A stretch of DNA of 64,000 nucleotides from JACXVD01 sp020446665. Lineage in GTDB: Bacteria; Pseudomonadota; Alphaproteobacteria; Sphingomonadales; Sphingomonadaceae. Shown one piece after another: positions 1 to 8,282 of the stretch; the first letter of the stretch is position 1; each line of letters opens with the position of its first letter. A model generated the notes under the pieces. It was not told where the DNA came from. It searched no databases and saw only the letters and a program-made list of their open reading frames with translations. The position numbers were made by a program, and so were the translations under genes. The stretch covers positions 141,043 through 205,042 of the forward strand of contig JAWKXQ010000003.1 of assembly GCA_041396905.1 (NCBI GenBank). The letters are read 5' to 3'.

Positions 1-2
1 AG

Positions 3-1139
3 CAATGCGCCCTGGTGCTGCATGATGTCTGTGGCGAGGATGCACGCTGTTTCCGCTTGGGCGGTGACGAATTCGCGATCAGCGTGGTTGGGCCGCTGGC
101 CAGCACCATTCTGGAGGGGATTTGCCGCAATCTGTTGCAGCGCTTCAAATCGCCCATCATGATCGATGATCGCCGCATTACCATTGGCGCGAGTATCGGC
201 CTGTCCGCCAGCAACGGTGATGATGGTCTTACGTCCTCCGAATTGCTGCGTCGGTCAGACGTTGCGATGTATGCTGCCAAGAGCAGTGGCAAGGGTCGCT
301 GCACTTGGTACAAAGATGAATTCGACCGCAATCGCGAAGCCATGCGAGAGCTTGATGAAGAGCTGCGCAAGGCGCTGGCCAATGACGAATTCACGCTCAA
401 TTACCAGCCGCTGGTGGACAGTCACAGCGGCAAGGTCATGGCCGTCGAGAGCCTGATCCGCTGGAACCGCCCGCAAGGCGACCCGATCGGGCCGCATATC
501 TTTATTCCGGTGGCCGAAGAATCCGGTCTCATCAATCCGATGGGCCTGTGGGTGCTACGCAAGGCCTGCAGCGATGCCTTGGCCTGGGAAGGGATCAAGC
601 TCTCCGTCAACATCTCGGCCGCGCAATTGCGCGATCCGGACCTGCCAGTGCAGCTGGCCCAGATCCTGGAAGAAACCGGCTTCCCGGCAGAACGGCTGGA
701 ACTGGAGATTACGGAAACCTGCCTCGTGCTCGATCCTGATGTGGCAGAGCGCAGTCTGGACATGCTGCGCGGCTTTGGCGTCGATATCTCGCTCGATGAT
801 TTTGGCACCGGCTATGCCTCTATCGGCTTCCTGCGCCAGTTCCGTTTTGAAAAGCTGAAACTTGATCGCTCGCTGGTGGTCAATGCCGGGGATGATGACG
901 GGTCCCGCGCAATGATGTTGTCCAGCATTACCGTGGCCCGGGCGCTGAAGATGGATGTCACCGCCGAAGGGGTGGAAACCGAACAGCAGGCCGAACTCGT
1001 CCGCGCGGCCGGCTGCGACCTGATTCAGGGCTGGCTCTATTACAAGGCCATGCCGGCAGAGGAAATTACAGCGCTCCTGCAACAGGCAGGTGACCAGGAC
1101 AAACCATCGCAAGGCGATATCTCTCCGAGGGCAGCATGA
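3..1139 (+). CDS. GGDEF-EAL cyclic-di-GMP turnover protein, 5' end outside window
   Basis: The reading frame is open to the left edge, so the N-terminus is missing; the first in-window start-like codon (GTG at 15) is internal. The GGDEF domain comes first, with an intact GGDEF active-site signature near visible residue 17. The EAL domain follows from about residue 115. Its signature reads ESL rather than EAL, but the glutamate is kept and the other usual phosphodiesterase positions are visible: Asn of SVNIS, Glu of EITET, the DDFGTG pair, Lys of KLD, Glu of AEGVET and Gln of QGW. It could therefore make or degrade c-di-GMP; I infer at least phosphodiesterase capacity. Its stop overlaps the start of the next gene by four bases (ATGA), so the two are translationally coupled, which suggests joint control of motility or attachment. 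Confidence 0.93.
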   Translation, partial: QCALVLHDVCGEDARCFRLGGDEFAISVVGPLASTILEGICRNLLQRFKSPIMIDDRRITIGASIGLSASNGDDGLTSSELLRRSDVAMYAAKSSGKGRCTWYKDEFDRNREAMRELDEELRKALANDEFTLNYQPLVDSHSGKVMAVESLIRWNRPQGDPIGPHIFIPVAEESGLINPMGLWVLRKACSDALAWEGIKLSVNISAAQLRDPDLPVQLAQILEETGFPAERLELEITETCLVLDPDVAERSLDMLRGFGVDISLDDFGTGYASIGFLRQFRFEKLKLDRSLVVNAGDDDGSRAMMLSSITVARALKMDVTAEGVETEQQAELVRAAGCDLIQGWLYYKAMPAEEITALLQQAGDQDKPSQGDISPRAA

Positions 1140-2893
1140 ACGCGATTAGTCACGAATTTGGCCAGATGGAAGGCACCGCGCTGGAAAATGCGTCGCCGCA
1201 TAGTGACCAGGCAGGTCCGGAAACCGCTGACATCCAACCGCCGCGCTGGTGGCAATATCGCCGCCAGCCAATTGCGGGCAAGGTGCGCCTGCTGGTTGGC
1301 AGCGTGATCGCCATGTTTGTCTGTGTGATCGCAATCGTTGCCTTCACTGTCTTCGTGATCCGTTCCGGATCCAGCGCAGCCATCGAATTGTCACGCTCCA
1401 GCCATTCTGTCAGCACGCTTTCTGCCGAATTGAGCATTGCCCGCAGCGCCACCGGCCAGTTGGGCGATGGCACAAGCGAGGCCGCAGAAGCGGAAGTGGT
1501 GACAAGCGCGATGGAGAATGCCGTCGCGATAGCCGCCACCGCAAAATCCCAGCTCGATGCTTCTGACCCGGTATTTGCAGAAGAAATGGCTGCCATTCAG
1601 GCACGTGTGATCGCCCTGGCAGGCACAATGCCACGGCCAGACGAAGCAAGCCCGGCACAACGGGCACAATTCATCGCTGAAACGGAAACGCTGTTCGCAG
1701 ACAGCTGGAGCCTGCGCAACCGCTTGATGGAAGTCAGCGAAGCGGCAACACAGGAAGTGATGCAACAGGTCAGTTGGGTATTCGCATTGCTGGCCACCTT
1801 GCTGGCCATCACGGTCAGCTTCGGCTTTGCGCTGGGCCGGGTCGTGTCGCGAGACCTTACAGCTGCAATTTCCCGGGTCACCAACGGCCTCACCCTGCTT
1901 GCCAAAGGCAAGACCATCGATACCGTAACGGATACGGAACGTGAGGATGAAGTGGGAGAGATGGCCCGAACGCTGGATGTTTTCCAGCGCGCTTCCGGCA
2001 AATATCGCAGCTTGCTGGATGAACGGATCGAACAGCGCAATTCCCAAAGGGAAATGCTGCGCCGACTGGCAGATCAGTTTGACGGGTCGATCAATGAAAT
2101 TGTTGCCAATGTTGCCGCCGCATCCAGCCAGCTGCAGGCGACAGCCACCAATCTGGCAGCCTCTGCAGACCAGTCTGCCGGGCAGGTCAGCCAGGTTGCC
2201 GTGGCAATGGAAGAAGCGTCTTCCGGCGTTACCGCGGCCACCGCTGCCAGCGATGAATTTGCCATGTCGATTGGCGAAATCAGCCGTCAGGCAAGCCATT
2301 CGGCAGAGCTGGCCCGCACAGTCAGCACCACTGCCAGCGAAGCAGACAGCACCATCAGCGCCCTGCATGATTCCGCCTCTGAAGTGGGTCAGGTCGTCGA
2401 ACTGATCCAGTCCATCGCCCAGCGCACCAATCTGCTTGCCCTGAATGCCTCGATCGAAGCCGCACGCGGTGGCGAGGCAGGGCGCGGATTTGCTGTGGTC
2501 GCGTCTGAAGTGAAAGAACTGGCAGCTCAGACCAGCAGAGCCACGCAGGAAGTTTCCGAACAAATCCGGGCGATGCAGCAATCCACCGACGCCAGCGTTT
2601 CGGCACTGCGCAATATCAGTGGCCAGATTGACCAGCTGGAAGCAACCGCCGTGTCGATTGCCTCTGCCGTCGATCAACAGGCTGTGGCTGGTCAGGACCT
2701 TGCCCGCAGCATTGATCTGGCTGCCAATGGCACCGACCGGGTATCTGCCAATTTCGCGCAGGTCCGCGAAGTCTCACTCGCAACAGGCAGTGCCGCCTCG
2801 CAACTTCTGCAATCGGCCACCAGCCTTGGGGATCAGGCAGCAGAATTGCGCAGCAAGGCGCAGGAATTCCTTGCGCAAGTGCGGCGGGATTAG
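1136..2893 (+). CDS. methyl-accepting chemotaxis protein
   Basis: A 585-residue inner-membrane chemoreceptor. It has a membrane segment near residues 50-75, a periplasmic region of about 125 residues with no PAS or Cache signature that I recognise, a second membrane segment near 215-240, a HAMP region, and a cytoplasmic signalling domain. The signalling hairpin tip is clear (QRTNLLALNASIEAARGGEA near residue 435), the site where CheA and CheW bind. It ends with QVRRD and no obvious CheR-docking pentapeptide. It starts inside the stop of the GGDEF-EAL gene. Downstream comes an IS5-family element. The ligand cannot be told from sequence. Confidence 0.95.
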   Translation: MNAISHEFGQMEGTALENASPHSDQAGPETADIQPPRWWQYRRQPIAGKVRLLVGSVIAMFVCVIAIVAFTVFVIRSGSSAAIELSRSSHSVSTLSAELSIARSATGQLGDGTSEAAEAEVVTSAMENAVAIAATAKSQLDASDPVFAEEMAAIQARVIALAGTMPRPDEASPAQRAQFIAETETLFADSWSLRNRLMEVSEAATQEVMQQVSWVFALLATLLAITVSFGFALGRVVSRDLTAAISRVTNGLTLLAKGKTIDTVTDTEREDEVGEMARTLDVFQRASGKYRSLLDERIEQRNSQREMLRRLADQFDGSINEIVANVAAASSQLQATATNLAASADQSAGQVSQVAVAMEEASSGVTAATAASDEFAMSIGEISRQASHSAELARTVSTTASEADSTISALHDSASEVGQVVELIQSIAQRTNLLALNASIEAARGGEAGRGFAVVASEVKELAAQTSRATQEVSEQIRAMQQSTDASVSALRNISGQIDQLEATAVSIASAVDQQAVAGQDLARSIDLAANGTDRVSANFAQVREVSLATGSAASQLLQSATSLGDQAAELRSKAQEFLAQVRRD

Positions 2894-2905
2894 GACCGCG
2901 CCCTA

Positions 2906-3762
2906 GGACCTGTTGACAAAAGCTCGGTAGGGATTCCCAAAATCGCGATCGGCTGATTCAAGGCTACTTTTTGGGGAGCAGCTATGGCGCGCGGGGATTT
3001 GTCGGACGAAGAATGGGAAGTGATCGGACCGTTGCTGCCGTCCGAGCGGGGGCGCTGGGCGCGGCCAGCGGGCGATAATCGGCGTTTTCTCAATGGAATG
3101 CTCCATGTCCTGCGGGTCGGCTGCCCCTGGCGCGACATGCATGAGCGATACGGCAAGTGGAACTCGGTCTATGTCCGGTTCCGACGATGGGCCGAGCAGG
3201 GTGTCTGGGATGCCATGCTGCAAACGCTGGTCGATCTCGGACTGACCGATGATTGGCAGCATATGATCGACAGCACGAGCGTCCGGGGCCATTCGCAGGC
3301 CGCCGGCGCAAGGGGGGGACTCATAAGGAGGCTTTTGGTCGATCACGCGGCGGTTTTACGAGCAAAATCCACGCCCGATGTGACAATCAGGGACGCCCTC
3401 TCTGCTTCGTCCTGACCGGCGGCGAGGCATCCGATTACACCGCTGCCGGGCCGTTGATGGCGATCCCGGTTACCACACCCAAGGCGCTGCTCGCGGACAA
3501 GGGCTATGACGGGGATCGCTTCCGTGAAAGCCTGTTGATCCGGGGCATTCTGCCGATCATTCCGCCCCGCTCGAACCGCAAGGTTCCTGAGCATCCCGAC
3601 TATCGCCGCTACAAGGACCGCAATCGCATCGAGCGCATGTTCAACAAGCTCAAGCAATCCCGACGGATCGCAACCCGCTACGACAAGACAGCGTTGTCCT
3701 TCGCCAGCTTCCTCAACCTCGCAAGCATCCGCTTATGGCTGAAGTCTTTTGTCAACAAGGCC
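2906..3762 (+). mobile_element. IS5-family (IS427-group-like) insertion sequence, about 857 bp
   Basis: Imperfect terminal inverted repeats are visible: the left end reads GGACCTGTTGACAAAAG and the right end, reverse-complemented, reads GGCCTTGTTGACAAAAG. Both sides are flanked by CTA, consistent with the short TA-type target duplication of this family. It carries one transposase in two frames joined at a G7 run. It sits between the chemoreceptor gene and a displaced copy of the topA 3' end. Exact end bases are approximate. Confidence 0.85.
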
Positions 3763-3765
3763 TAA
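2984..3765 (+). CDS. IS5-family transposase, two frames joined by a probable -1 frameshift
   Basis: The first frame (2984-3415) carries the N-terminal DUF4096-like part (LSDEEWEVIGPLLP, RWAEQGVW) and the first DDE aspartate in IDSTSVRGHSQ. The second frame (3253-3765) carries GGEASDY, LADKGYDGD with the second aspartate, and RNRIERMFNKLKQSRR with the glutamate. The frames meet at AAGGGGGGG (3310-3318). A shift of -1 there joins them into one transposase of about 260 residues, the normal length and a known expression strategy in this IS group. All catalytic residues are present, so the element may be active. The start ATG at 2984 follows GGGGAGC. Confidence 0.88.
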
Positions 3766-3895
3766 GTCCTCAGCCTTCGCCTTCTTTTTCGGCGCGGCCT
3801 TCTTCTTGGCAGGCGCCTTCTTCTTGGCTGCTGCTTTGCCCTTTTTCTTCGTAGGCCCCTTCGCCACGCGCGAGTCGATCAAGGCGACGGCCTGT
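3766..3895 (-). pseudogene. displaced copy of the 3' tail of topA
   Basis: Read on the minus strand this encodes the Ala/Lys-rich end of DNA topoisomerase I (AVALIDSRVAKGP, then KKK-rich repeats ending AED). It matches the topA tail at 4266-4395 over about 129 bases with 13 mismatches by my count, so it is a diverged and not a fresh copy. Its 5' side joins a truncated DUF559 gene at the shared heptamer GGCCTGT (3889-3895). Its 3' side runs straight into the IS5 element and has no stop codon of its own. Confidence 0.8.
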
Positions 3896-4109
3896 CGCCC
3901 ATATCATGCGCGATACCGTCTATTTCGACGCACAATTTCGCTTTCACACAATAGAAATCGAGAACATATTTCCCCAGTCCATGCTGGCGGCGGAATTTGA
4001 CCTCATCCTGCGCACGTAATTCGCGCCACAACAGCCTCTCTGGCAGCGACATATTTGCGCGGAGGGTCCGCGCATTGGCAACATTCTTGCTGCGTCTGGG
4101 TCTGGGCAA
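3889..4109 (-). pseudogene. DUF559 endonuclease-like gene, 3'-truncated
   Basis: About 72 residues of a DUF559 protein, starting at a TTG (4109). The visible part (SLPERLLWRELR, KFRRQHGLGKYVLDFYC, EIDGIAHDMGDRP) contains the Asp and Glu-x-Asp of the PD-(D/E)xK-like core. It then breaks into topA-tail sequence and stops after two foreign codons. The intact relative at 23236-23595 continues for another 44 residues after the same GDRP point. Its start lies five bases from a palindromic repeat (4114-4253), the same layout as the intact gene. Non-functional in this form. Confidence 0.8.
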
Positions 4110-4113
4110 CTTT

Positions 4114-4253
4114 CCCCTCCGTCACAGCGCCTTGCGGCGCTGCGCCACCTCCCCATTTGCACTGCGTGAAAATGGGGAGAATCTTAGATGGCGGCTCTCC
4201 CCAAATTGCGCAGCCATTTGGGGAGGTGGCAGCCCGCAGGGCTGACGGAGGGG
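4114..4253. repeat. 140-bp palindromic repeat next to the DUF559 fragment
   Basis: Outer arms CCCCTCCGTCA (4114-4124) and TGACGGAGGGG (4243-4253) are perfect inverted copies. Inner arms CCACCTCCCCA and TGGGGAGGTGG also pair, and there are further CTCCCC/GGGGAG matches in the middle. The whole could fold into a long hairpin. It lies between a nuclease fragment and the end of topA and resembles the palindromes at 18.6, 23.1, 23.6 and 55.4 kb in composition (CCTCC outside, CTCCCCA inside). Confidence 0.85.
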
Positions 4254-4265
4254 TAATATCTGGCC

Positions 4266-4870
4266 CTACTCCTCAGCCTTCGCCTTCTTCTTCGGCGCGG
4301 CCTTCTTCTTGGCAGGCGCTTTCTTCTTCGCCGCTGCCTTGCCCTTTTTCTTCGCAGGTCCCTTGGCCGCGCGTGCGTCGATCAGGGCGATGGCCTGTTC
4401 GTCCGTCACATCTTCCGGCTTCACATCCTTGGGGATGGTGGCGTTGGTCGTGCCGTCGGTGACATAGGGGCCATAGCGGCCCGGCATCACCTTGATCTCG
4501 CCGCCGCTGGTCGGGTGCGCGCCGAGCGTCTTGATCGGTTCGGCCTTGCCACGTCCACCGCCGCCCCGATTGGCAGCCTGCGCCAGAATATCCACTGCCC
4601 GGTTCATCCCCACTTCGAAGACTTCGCGGGTATTTGACAATTTCCCATATTTGCCATCGTGGCGCAGATAGGGGCCATAGCGCCCGATTGCCGCTTCGAT
4701 TTCCTTGCCGGTTTCGGGATGTTCACCCACGATACGCGGCAGGCTGAGCAGCTTTACGGCCCAATCCAGATCAAACTCCGGCAGATCCTTGGGGATGCTC
4801 GCGCGTTTCGCTTCCTTGCCGCTGCCCATCTGGACATAGGGGCCGAAGCGACCGCTCTTGCGCTGCTGGA
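4266..4870 (-). pseudogene. topA: DNA topoisomerase I, C-terminal part only
   Basis: About 200 residues from the C-terminus of topoisomerase I. They include three repeat units recognisable from GRFGPYVQ, GRYGPYLRHDGKY and GRYGPYVTDGT, then a tail rich in AKKKAPAKKK that ends AEE. The active-site Tyr, the TOPRIM domain and about 650 N-terminal residues of a normal sphingomonad TopA (about 850 residues) are absent. Homology stops near 4865-4880; upstream lie unrelated bases and a tRNA-Lys-like gene. TopA is normally essential, so a complete gene should exist elsewhere, or the sequence is misjoined here. The KKK-rich tail resembles that of trigger factor at 33.5 kb. Confidence 0.85.
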
Positions 4871-5007
4871 GAGCGTGGTTGAACACGGGCGGTGCGGCCC
4901 TGAGTTGCATCCTTTAGCGGCTACCCAGTGGCCAGAGGCCAGCAATCCATCGCCCCCGAGAGGCAGAGAAACAGTCAATGCTTTGCTTTTCTTTGTGGGG
5001 ATAGCAG

Positions 5008-5087
5008 TGGCGGAGCCCCCTGCTGTTCGAACCAGCGACCCACTGATTAAAAGTCAAAGGTTGCTCTACCGACTGAGCTAAGGGCCC
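5008..5087 (-). tRNA. tRNA-Lys (TTT)-like, probably degenerate
   Basis: The minus strand gives GGGCCCTTAGCTCAGTCGG, an anticodon loop CTTTTAA (anticodon TTT) and a GGTTCGAA T-loop core. Two parts do not fit a normal tRNA. The spacing between the D arm and the anticodon stem has about three extra bases (AACCTTTGA where I would expect AACTGA). The 3' half of the T stem is short (GAACAGCAG where about GAACCCAGCAG is expected). The 3' end reads CGCCA. Either it is a decayed tRNA gene or the local consensus is faulty. The surrounding genes also carry indels. Confidence 0.65.
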
Positions 5088-5104
5088 GACCACCGGGCGC
5101 TCAC

Positions 5105-5603
5105 CTAGGGGCGGGTTTCGGCTTGGTCAAGCGTGCGTGTAACTGTTTGATGGTGAAACCTGTCACCGGATCGCGCTGCGCCATCGCGCCGCCGCCGGGC
5201 CAGGCGGACGACGAAGTCCCGCTTTCTTCCGTAGGCGATAGAGGGTGCATCGCAGGTCTTTTTGCGATACAATCCCGCCGCTCCAAAGCACGATATCGAG
5301 GTCCAGCGTGCGCGCGCGCCAGCGTTGTCCGCGCCGTTCACGCCCCAGCACCTGCTCCAGGCACAGAACCGATTCGAGCAGGTCGTCTGGCTCCCGGATG
5401 GTCGAGATAAGCACAGCTGCATTGGCGAAGCGCCGCTGGGACGAGCCTATCGGATCGCTGGTGATGATCGGTGATTGCGCCAGCACGGAACCGACCGTGG
5501 GAGACATCAGGTCGATCGCCACCTGCAGCACGTCCCTTGGGCGGCCAAAGACCGGGTGACGCTGGTTGGAGCCAAGCGCAATCAGATAGCGATGCGTCGC
5601 CAC
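5105..5603 (-). pseudogene. folK: 2-amino-4-hydroxy-6-hydroxymethyldihydropteridine diphosphokinase, frame-disrupted
   Basis: FolK transfers pyrophosphate from ATP to hydroxymethyl-dihydropterin in folate synthesis. The start is GTG at 5603, five bases after the stop of aguB. RYLIALGSNQRH and RWRARTLDLDIVLW are clear FolK motifs in one frame. The remainder appears in the other two frames (RDFVVRLA, then RDPVTGFTIKQLHARL to the stop at 5105). At least two frame changes are therefore needed, near 5265 and 5215. Total length fits a complete gene of about 165 codons, so small indels are the only defect. They may be sequencing errors. Confidence 0.82.
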
Positions 5604-5608
5604 CCCGC

Positions 5609-6473
5609 TCAGATATCCTCGCAAATGCGGCCGTATAGCTGTGGGCGGCGATCGCGGAAGAAGCCCATGCCCGCACGGTGCGTTGCCGCCTGCGCGAGAT
5701 CGAGCGTGGCCACCAGCACGCCGCATTCTTCCTCGCCGAATTCGCAGATCTTGTCGCCCCATTCATTGGTGATGAAGCTGTGGCCGTAAAAGGCCTGCTC
5801 GCTGCCCGCCTCGCGTTCCTGCCCGATGCGATTGGCGGCGATCACCGGCATGCAATGACACGGCATGGCCCTGCATCTGCGCGCTGCCACATGCGGCTGG
5901 TGTCGAGATCGGCATCATAGGGTTCAGACCCGATGGCGGTGGGATAGAACAGCAGCTCTGCCCCCATCAGCGCCATCACCCGCGCGCATTCGGGATACCA
6001 CTGGTCCCAGCAGATCCCCACGCCGATGCGCGTGCCCATTACATCCCACACTTTGAAACCGTCATTGCCGGGGCGGAAATAGTATTTTTCCTCGTAACCC
6101 GGCCCGTCGGGGATGTGGCTCTTGCGATAGGTGCCCAGCACTTCGCCCGAGGCGTCGATCATCGCCAGCGTGTTGTAGTAATGATGCCCGTCGCGTTCGA
6201 AGAAACTGGTAGGGATCGCCACGCCCAGCTTCTTCGCCAGCTTCGCCATGGCGCGGACAGAGGGATGCTCCATGGTCGGGCGCGCCAGCGCGAACAGAGC
6301 CTCATCCTCCAGCTTGCAGAAATAGGGGCCGGAAAACAGCTCTGGCGGGAGGATGATCTGCGCCCCGCACGCGGCGGCTTCTTCCACCAGCGCGGTGACG
6401 GCGGCGATATTTTCCTGCTCGTCCAGCGAGCCGAGGGCAAGTTGCAGGGCGGCGATGCAGTAATTTCTCTCAT
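5609..6473 (-). pseudogene. aguB: N-carbamoylputrescine amidase, frame-disrupted
   Basis: Carbon-nitrogen hydrolase of the nitrilase superfamily that converts N-carbamoylputrescine to putrescine. The catalytic triad is visible: Glu of PPELFSGPYF, Lys of YRKSHIPDGPG and Cys of GVGICWDQWYPE. The start MREIT (ATG at 6473) is out of frame with the main body by an indel near 6455. The body breaks again near 5878 (about two extra bases) and 5850 (about two missing), after which IAANRIGQE and FITNEWGDKICEFGEEE continue to the stop at 5609. Overall length matches a normal AguB (about 285 residues). No agmatine deiminase lies alongside. Confidence 0.83.
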
Positions 6474-6547
6474 GCGCCGCCTTATCCTTATGGGCGCTTC
6501 TTGAACAGCAGCTTCTTTCCCAGCGCAGTCGCTTTCGCCCACTTTCT

Positions 6548-7384
6548 TCAGCGCTCTTCGCTCTTGCCACCCCATACGGGCGGCAATTCCCACACGCCGC
6601 GCGGATGGTCAGCGCTATCGGCAGGGTTGGCGTTGATCTCGCTGCGGCCCATGAATTCGAACCCGTTGGCTTCCATCATCGCGATCACATCAGCTTCGCG
6701 GACATAGCCCTTTGTGCCGTCAGCATAGGCATAGGGCGCATCCATTTTCGCCCGGTGCTGGACGATGCCGATCATGCCATCATCCTTCAGCAGGCTGCGC
6801 ATGGCCTTTTGATCTCTGCCAGCGCGCTGTTGGTGCGGAACAAATGGTGTAGGAAAATGCGCGGCGCGCGCACTACGATGATGCGTGGGGTCAAGTGCCA
6901 AGTTCCTCTCTCTCTCTTCCGGCAGAGCATCGGTGGTGAAGCCCTTTGATCCGGTCTGCCGACATACCGCTCCAGCCTTCGAGACCTTTTCCGGGAACGC
7001 AGCAGCGTCTGCGCGCATCTGTGCCTGCCGCTCTGGATCGCTGGTGGCGAAGGAGGGGTGGCGATAGAGGCCCACCAATTCGCCCTTCTCGCTCAGATAG
7101 CTGGCCAGCATGCGGGTGTACCAGCCGCCACCGGGGGCCAGCTCGCCCACTTTCATATCCGGCGCGACCTGAAAGAAGGCCAGCGTTTCAACCGGATGCC
7201 GATATTGGTCGCGCGCCTTGTCTTCTGCGCGGCTTTCATGCTGGGCGGCCATCATCAGCCCGTGATGCAGCGGTCCATGCAGCGAATGGTCCATCTTGCC
7301 ATGCTCATGCTGGTCCGCCAGCGCAGGTGCCCCGGCCAGCAAGGTGGCGCAAGCAGCGGCGGCGAGTACGAATTTGGCTTTCAT
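6548..7384 (-). CDS. predicted exported methyltransferase (COG4798 type), with an internal frame disturbance
   Basis: The start MKAKFVLAAAACATLLAG (ATG at 7384) gives a clear signal peptide cleaved after ALA. The mature part has a class I SAM-binding start (VGELAPGGGWYTRMLASYL), as in COG4798 proteins. Between about 6795 and 6960 the continuous frame reads as nonsense, while the neighbouring frame reads RIIVVRAPRIFLHHLFRTNS, the expected strand-4 region. Normal sequence then resumes at KAMRSLLKDDGMIGIVQHR. Two compensating indels are the simplest explanation. Substrate unknown. The gene is divergent from msrA. Confidence 0.75.
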   Translation of the reverse strand: MKAKFVLAAAACATLLAGAPALADQHEHGKMDHSLHGPLHHGLMMAAQHESRAEDKARDQYRHPVETLAFFQVAPDMKVGELAPGGGWYTRMLASYLSEKGELVGLYRHPSFATSDPERQAQMRADAAAFPEKVSKAGAVCRQTGSKGFTTDALPEERERNLALDPTHHRSARAAHFPTPFVPHQQRAGRDQKAMRSLLKDDGMIGIVQHRAKMDAPYAYADGTKGYVREADVIAMMEANGFEFMGRSEINANPADSADHPRGVWELPPVWGGKSEER

Positions 7385-7476
7385 CAATCCTGTCCTCTCA
7401 AATGAGATACTCCGCCACCAACGCATGATGGCAAATGCGGTTTCCGTTCCTATCTTCACAATGAAGAATGGAGACG

Positions 7477-8018
7477 ATGATGAGCGAGAACAAGCAGGCA
7501 ATCGTGGCCGGAGGGTGTTTCTGGTGCACAGAGGCGTATTTCGCCAGCTGGCAGGCGTGAGCGAGGTGGAAAGCGGCTATATCGGCGGCAGCGTCGATAA
7601 TCCGACCTACAAGCAAGTGTGCAGCGGCACGACCGGCCATGCCGAAGCGATCCGCATTAGCTTTGACCCGGAAGTGCTGACACTGGCCGATCTGCTCGAC
7701 GTGTTCATGGCCACGCATGACCCGACCCAGCTCAACCGGCAGGGCAATGATGTGGGCACGCAATATCGCAGCGCGATCTTCCTCAATGACGATCTGTCTC
7801 AGGATGATGCCGAGGCCGCGATTGCGCGCTGGAATGCAGACCATTCAGGCCAGGCCGCCGTCACCACAGTGGAAGGCCCCGCGATCTGGTATCCGGCCGA
7901 GGATTACCATCAGGAATATTGGGAAGGCGAAGGCCAGCGCAACCCCTATTGCATGGCCGTGATCCCGCCCAAGCTGGAGAAGCTACGGCGCGGCTTTCAG
8001 GAAAAGCTGAAGGGCTAG
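7477..8018 (+). pseudogene. msrA: peptide methionine sulfoxide reductase MsrA, one-base frameshift
   Basis: MsrA reduces methionine-S-sulfoxide. The N-terminus (MMSENKQAIVAGGCFWCTEA, with the catalytic Cys in GGCFWC) is in one frame and the rest (FRQLAGVSEVESGYIGG through DYHQEYWEGEGQRNPYC) in another. Restoring one G after GAGGCG near 7536 would give the usual EAVFRQLAGVSEV sequence. Apart from this the gene is full length (about 180 codons). GGAGA precedes the ATG pair at 7477/7480. A sequencing deletion is as likely as a real mutation. Confidence 0.87.
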
Positions 8019-8282
8019 GCCGCGTGGACAAATTCGCCGTGGATCACGGTTCGAGTCCAAATCTGTCCTGACAAGGCGCGTGCGCGCAGGAAGTGCATCG
8101 CACTTTCAAGCGTGCGCAACGCTGGCAGGGCGGATTTGGGCCGAACCCCTGCGGGGCCAGCCGATAAACCGCCATTTCGGCGTCGCTCGTCCTTGAATAT
8201 GCCAAGCATGTCCTGCGTCCTCGCTCCTTGAACTGGCGGTTTATCGGCTGGCCGTGACCACGGCGAATTTGTCCGCGCGGCC
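8018..8282. repeat. 265-bp nested inverted repeat between msrA and rsmB
   Basis: The outer arms 8018-8042 and 8258-8282 are inverted copies over 25 bases with one mismatch (core GGACAAATTCGCCGTGG). A second pair sits inside: GGCCAGCCGATAAACCGCCA (8155-8174) and its exact complement at 8234-8253. The element fills the gap between two convergent genes exactly, from the msrA stop to the rsmB stop. It may serve as a two-way terminator, or be a small mobile palindromic element. Confidence 0.85.

Noticed and set aside
1391..2677. 428-codon minus-strand open frame
   Set aside because: Antisense shadow of the chemoreceptor gene; Cys/Gly-rich product with no family likeness, produced by high GC content.
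2906..5087. Composite transposon spanning the topA scar
   Set aside because: Only one IS is present at the left side and no matching IS or inverted end is found at the right side near the tRNA.
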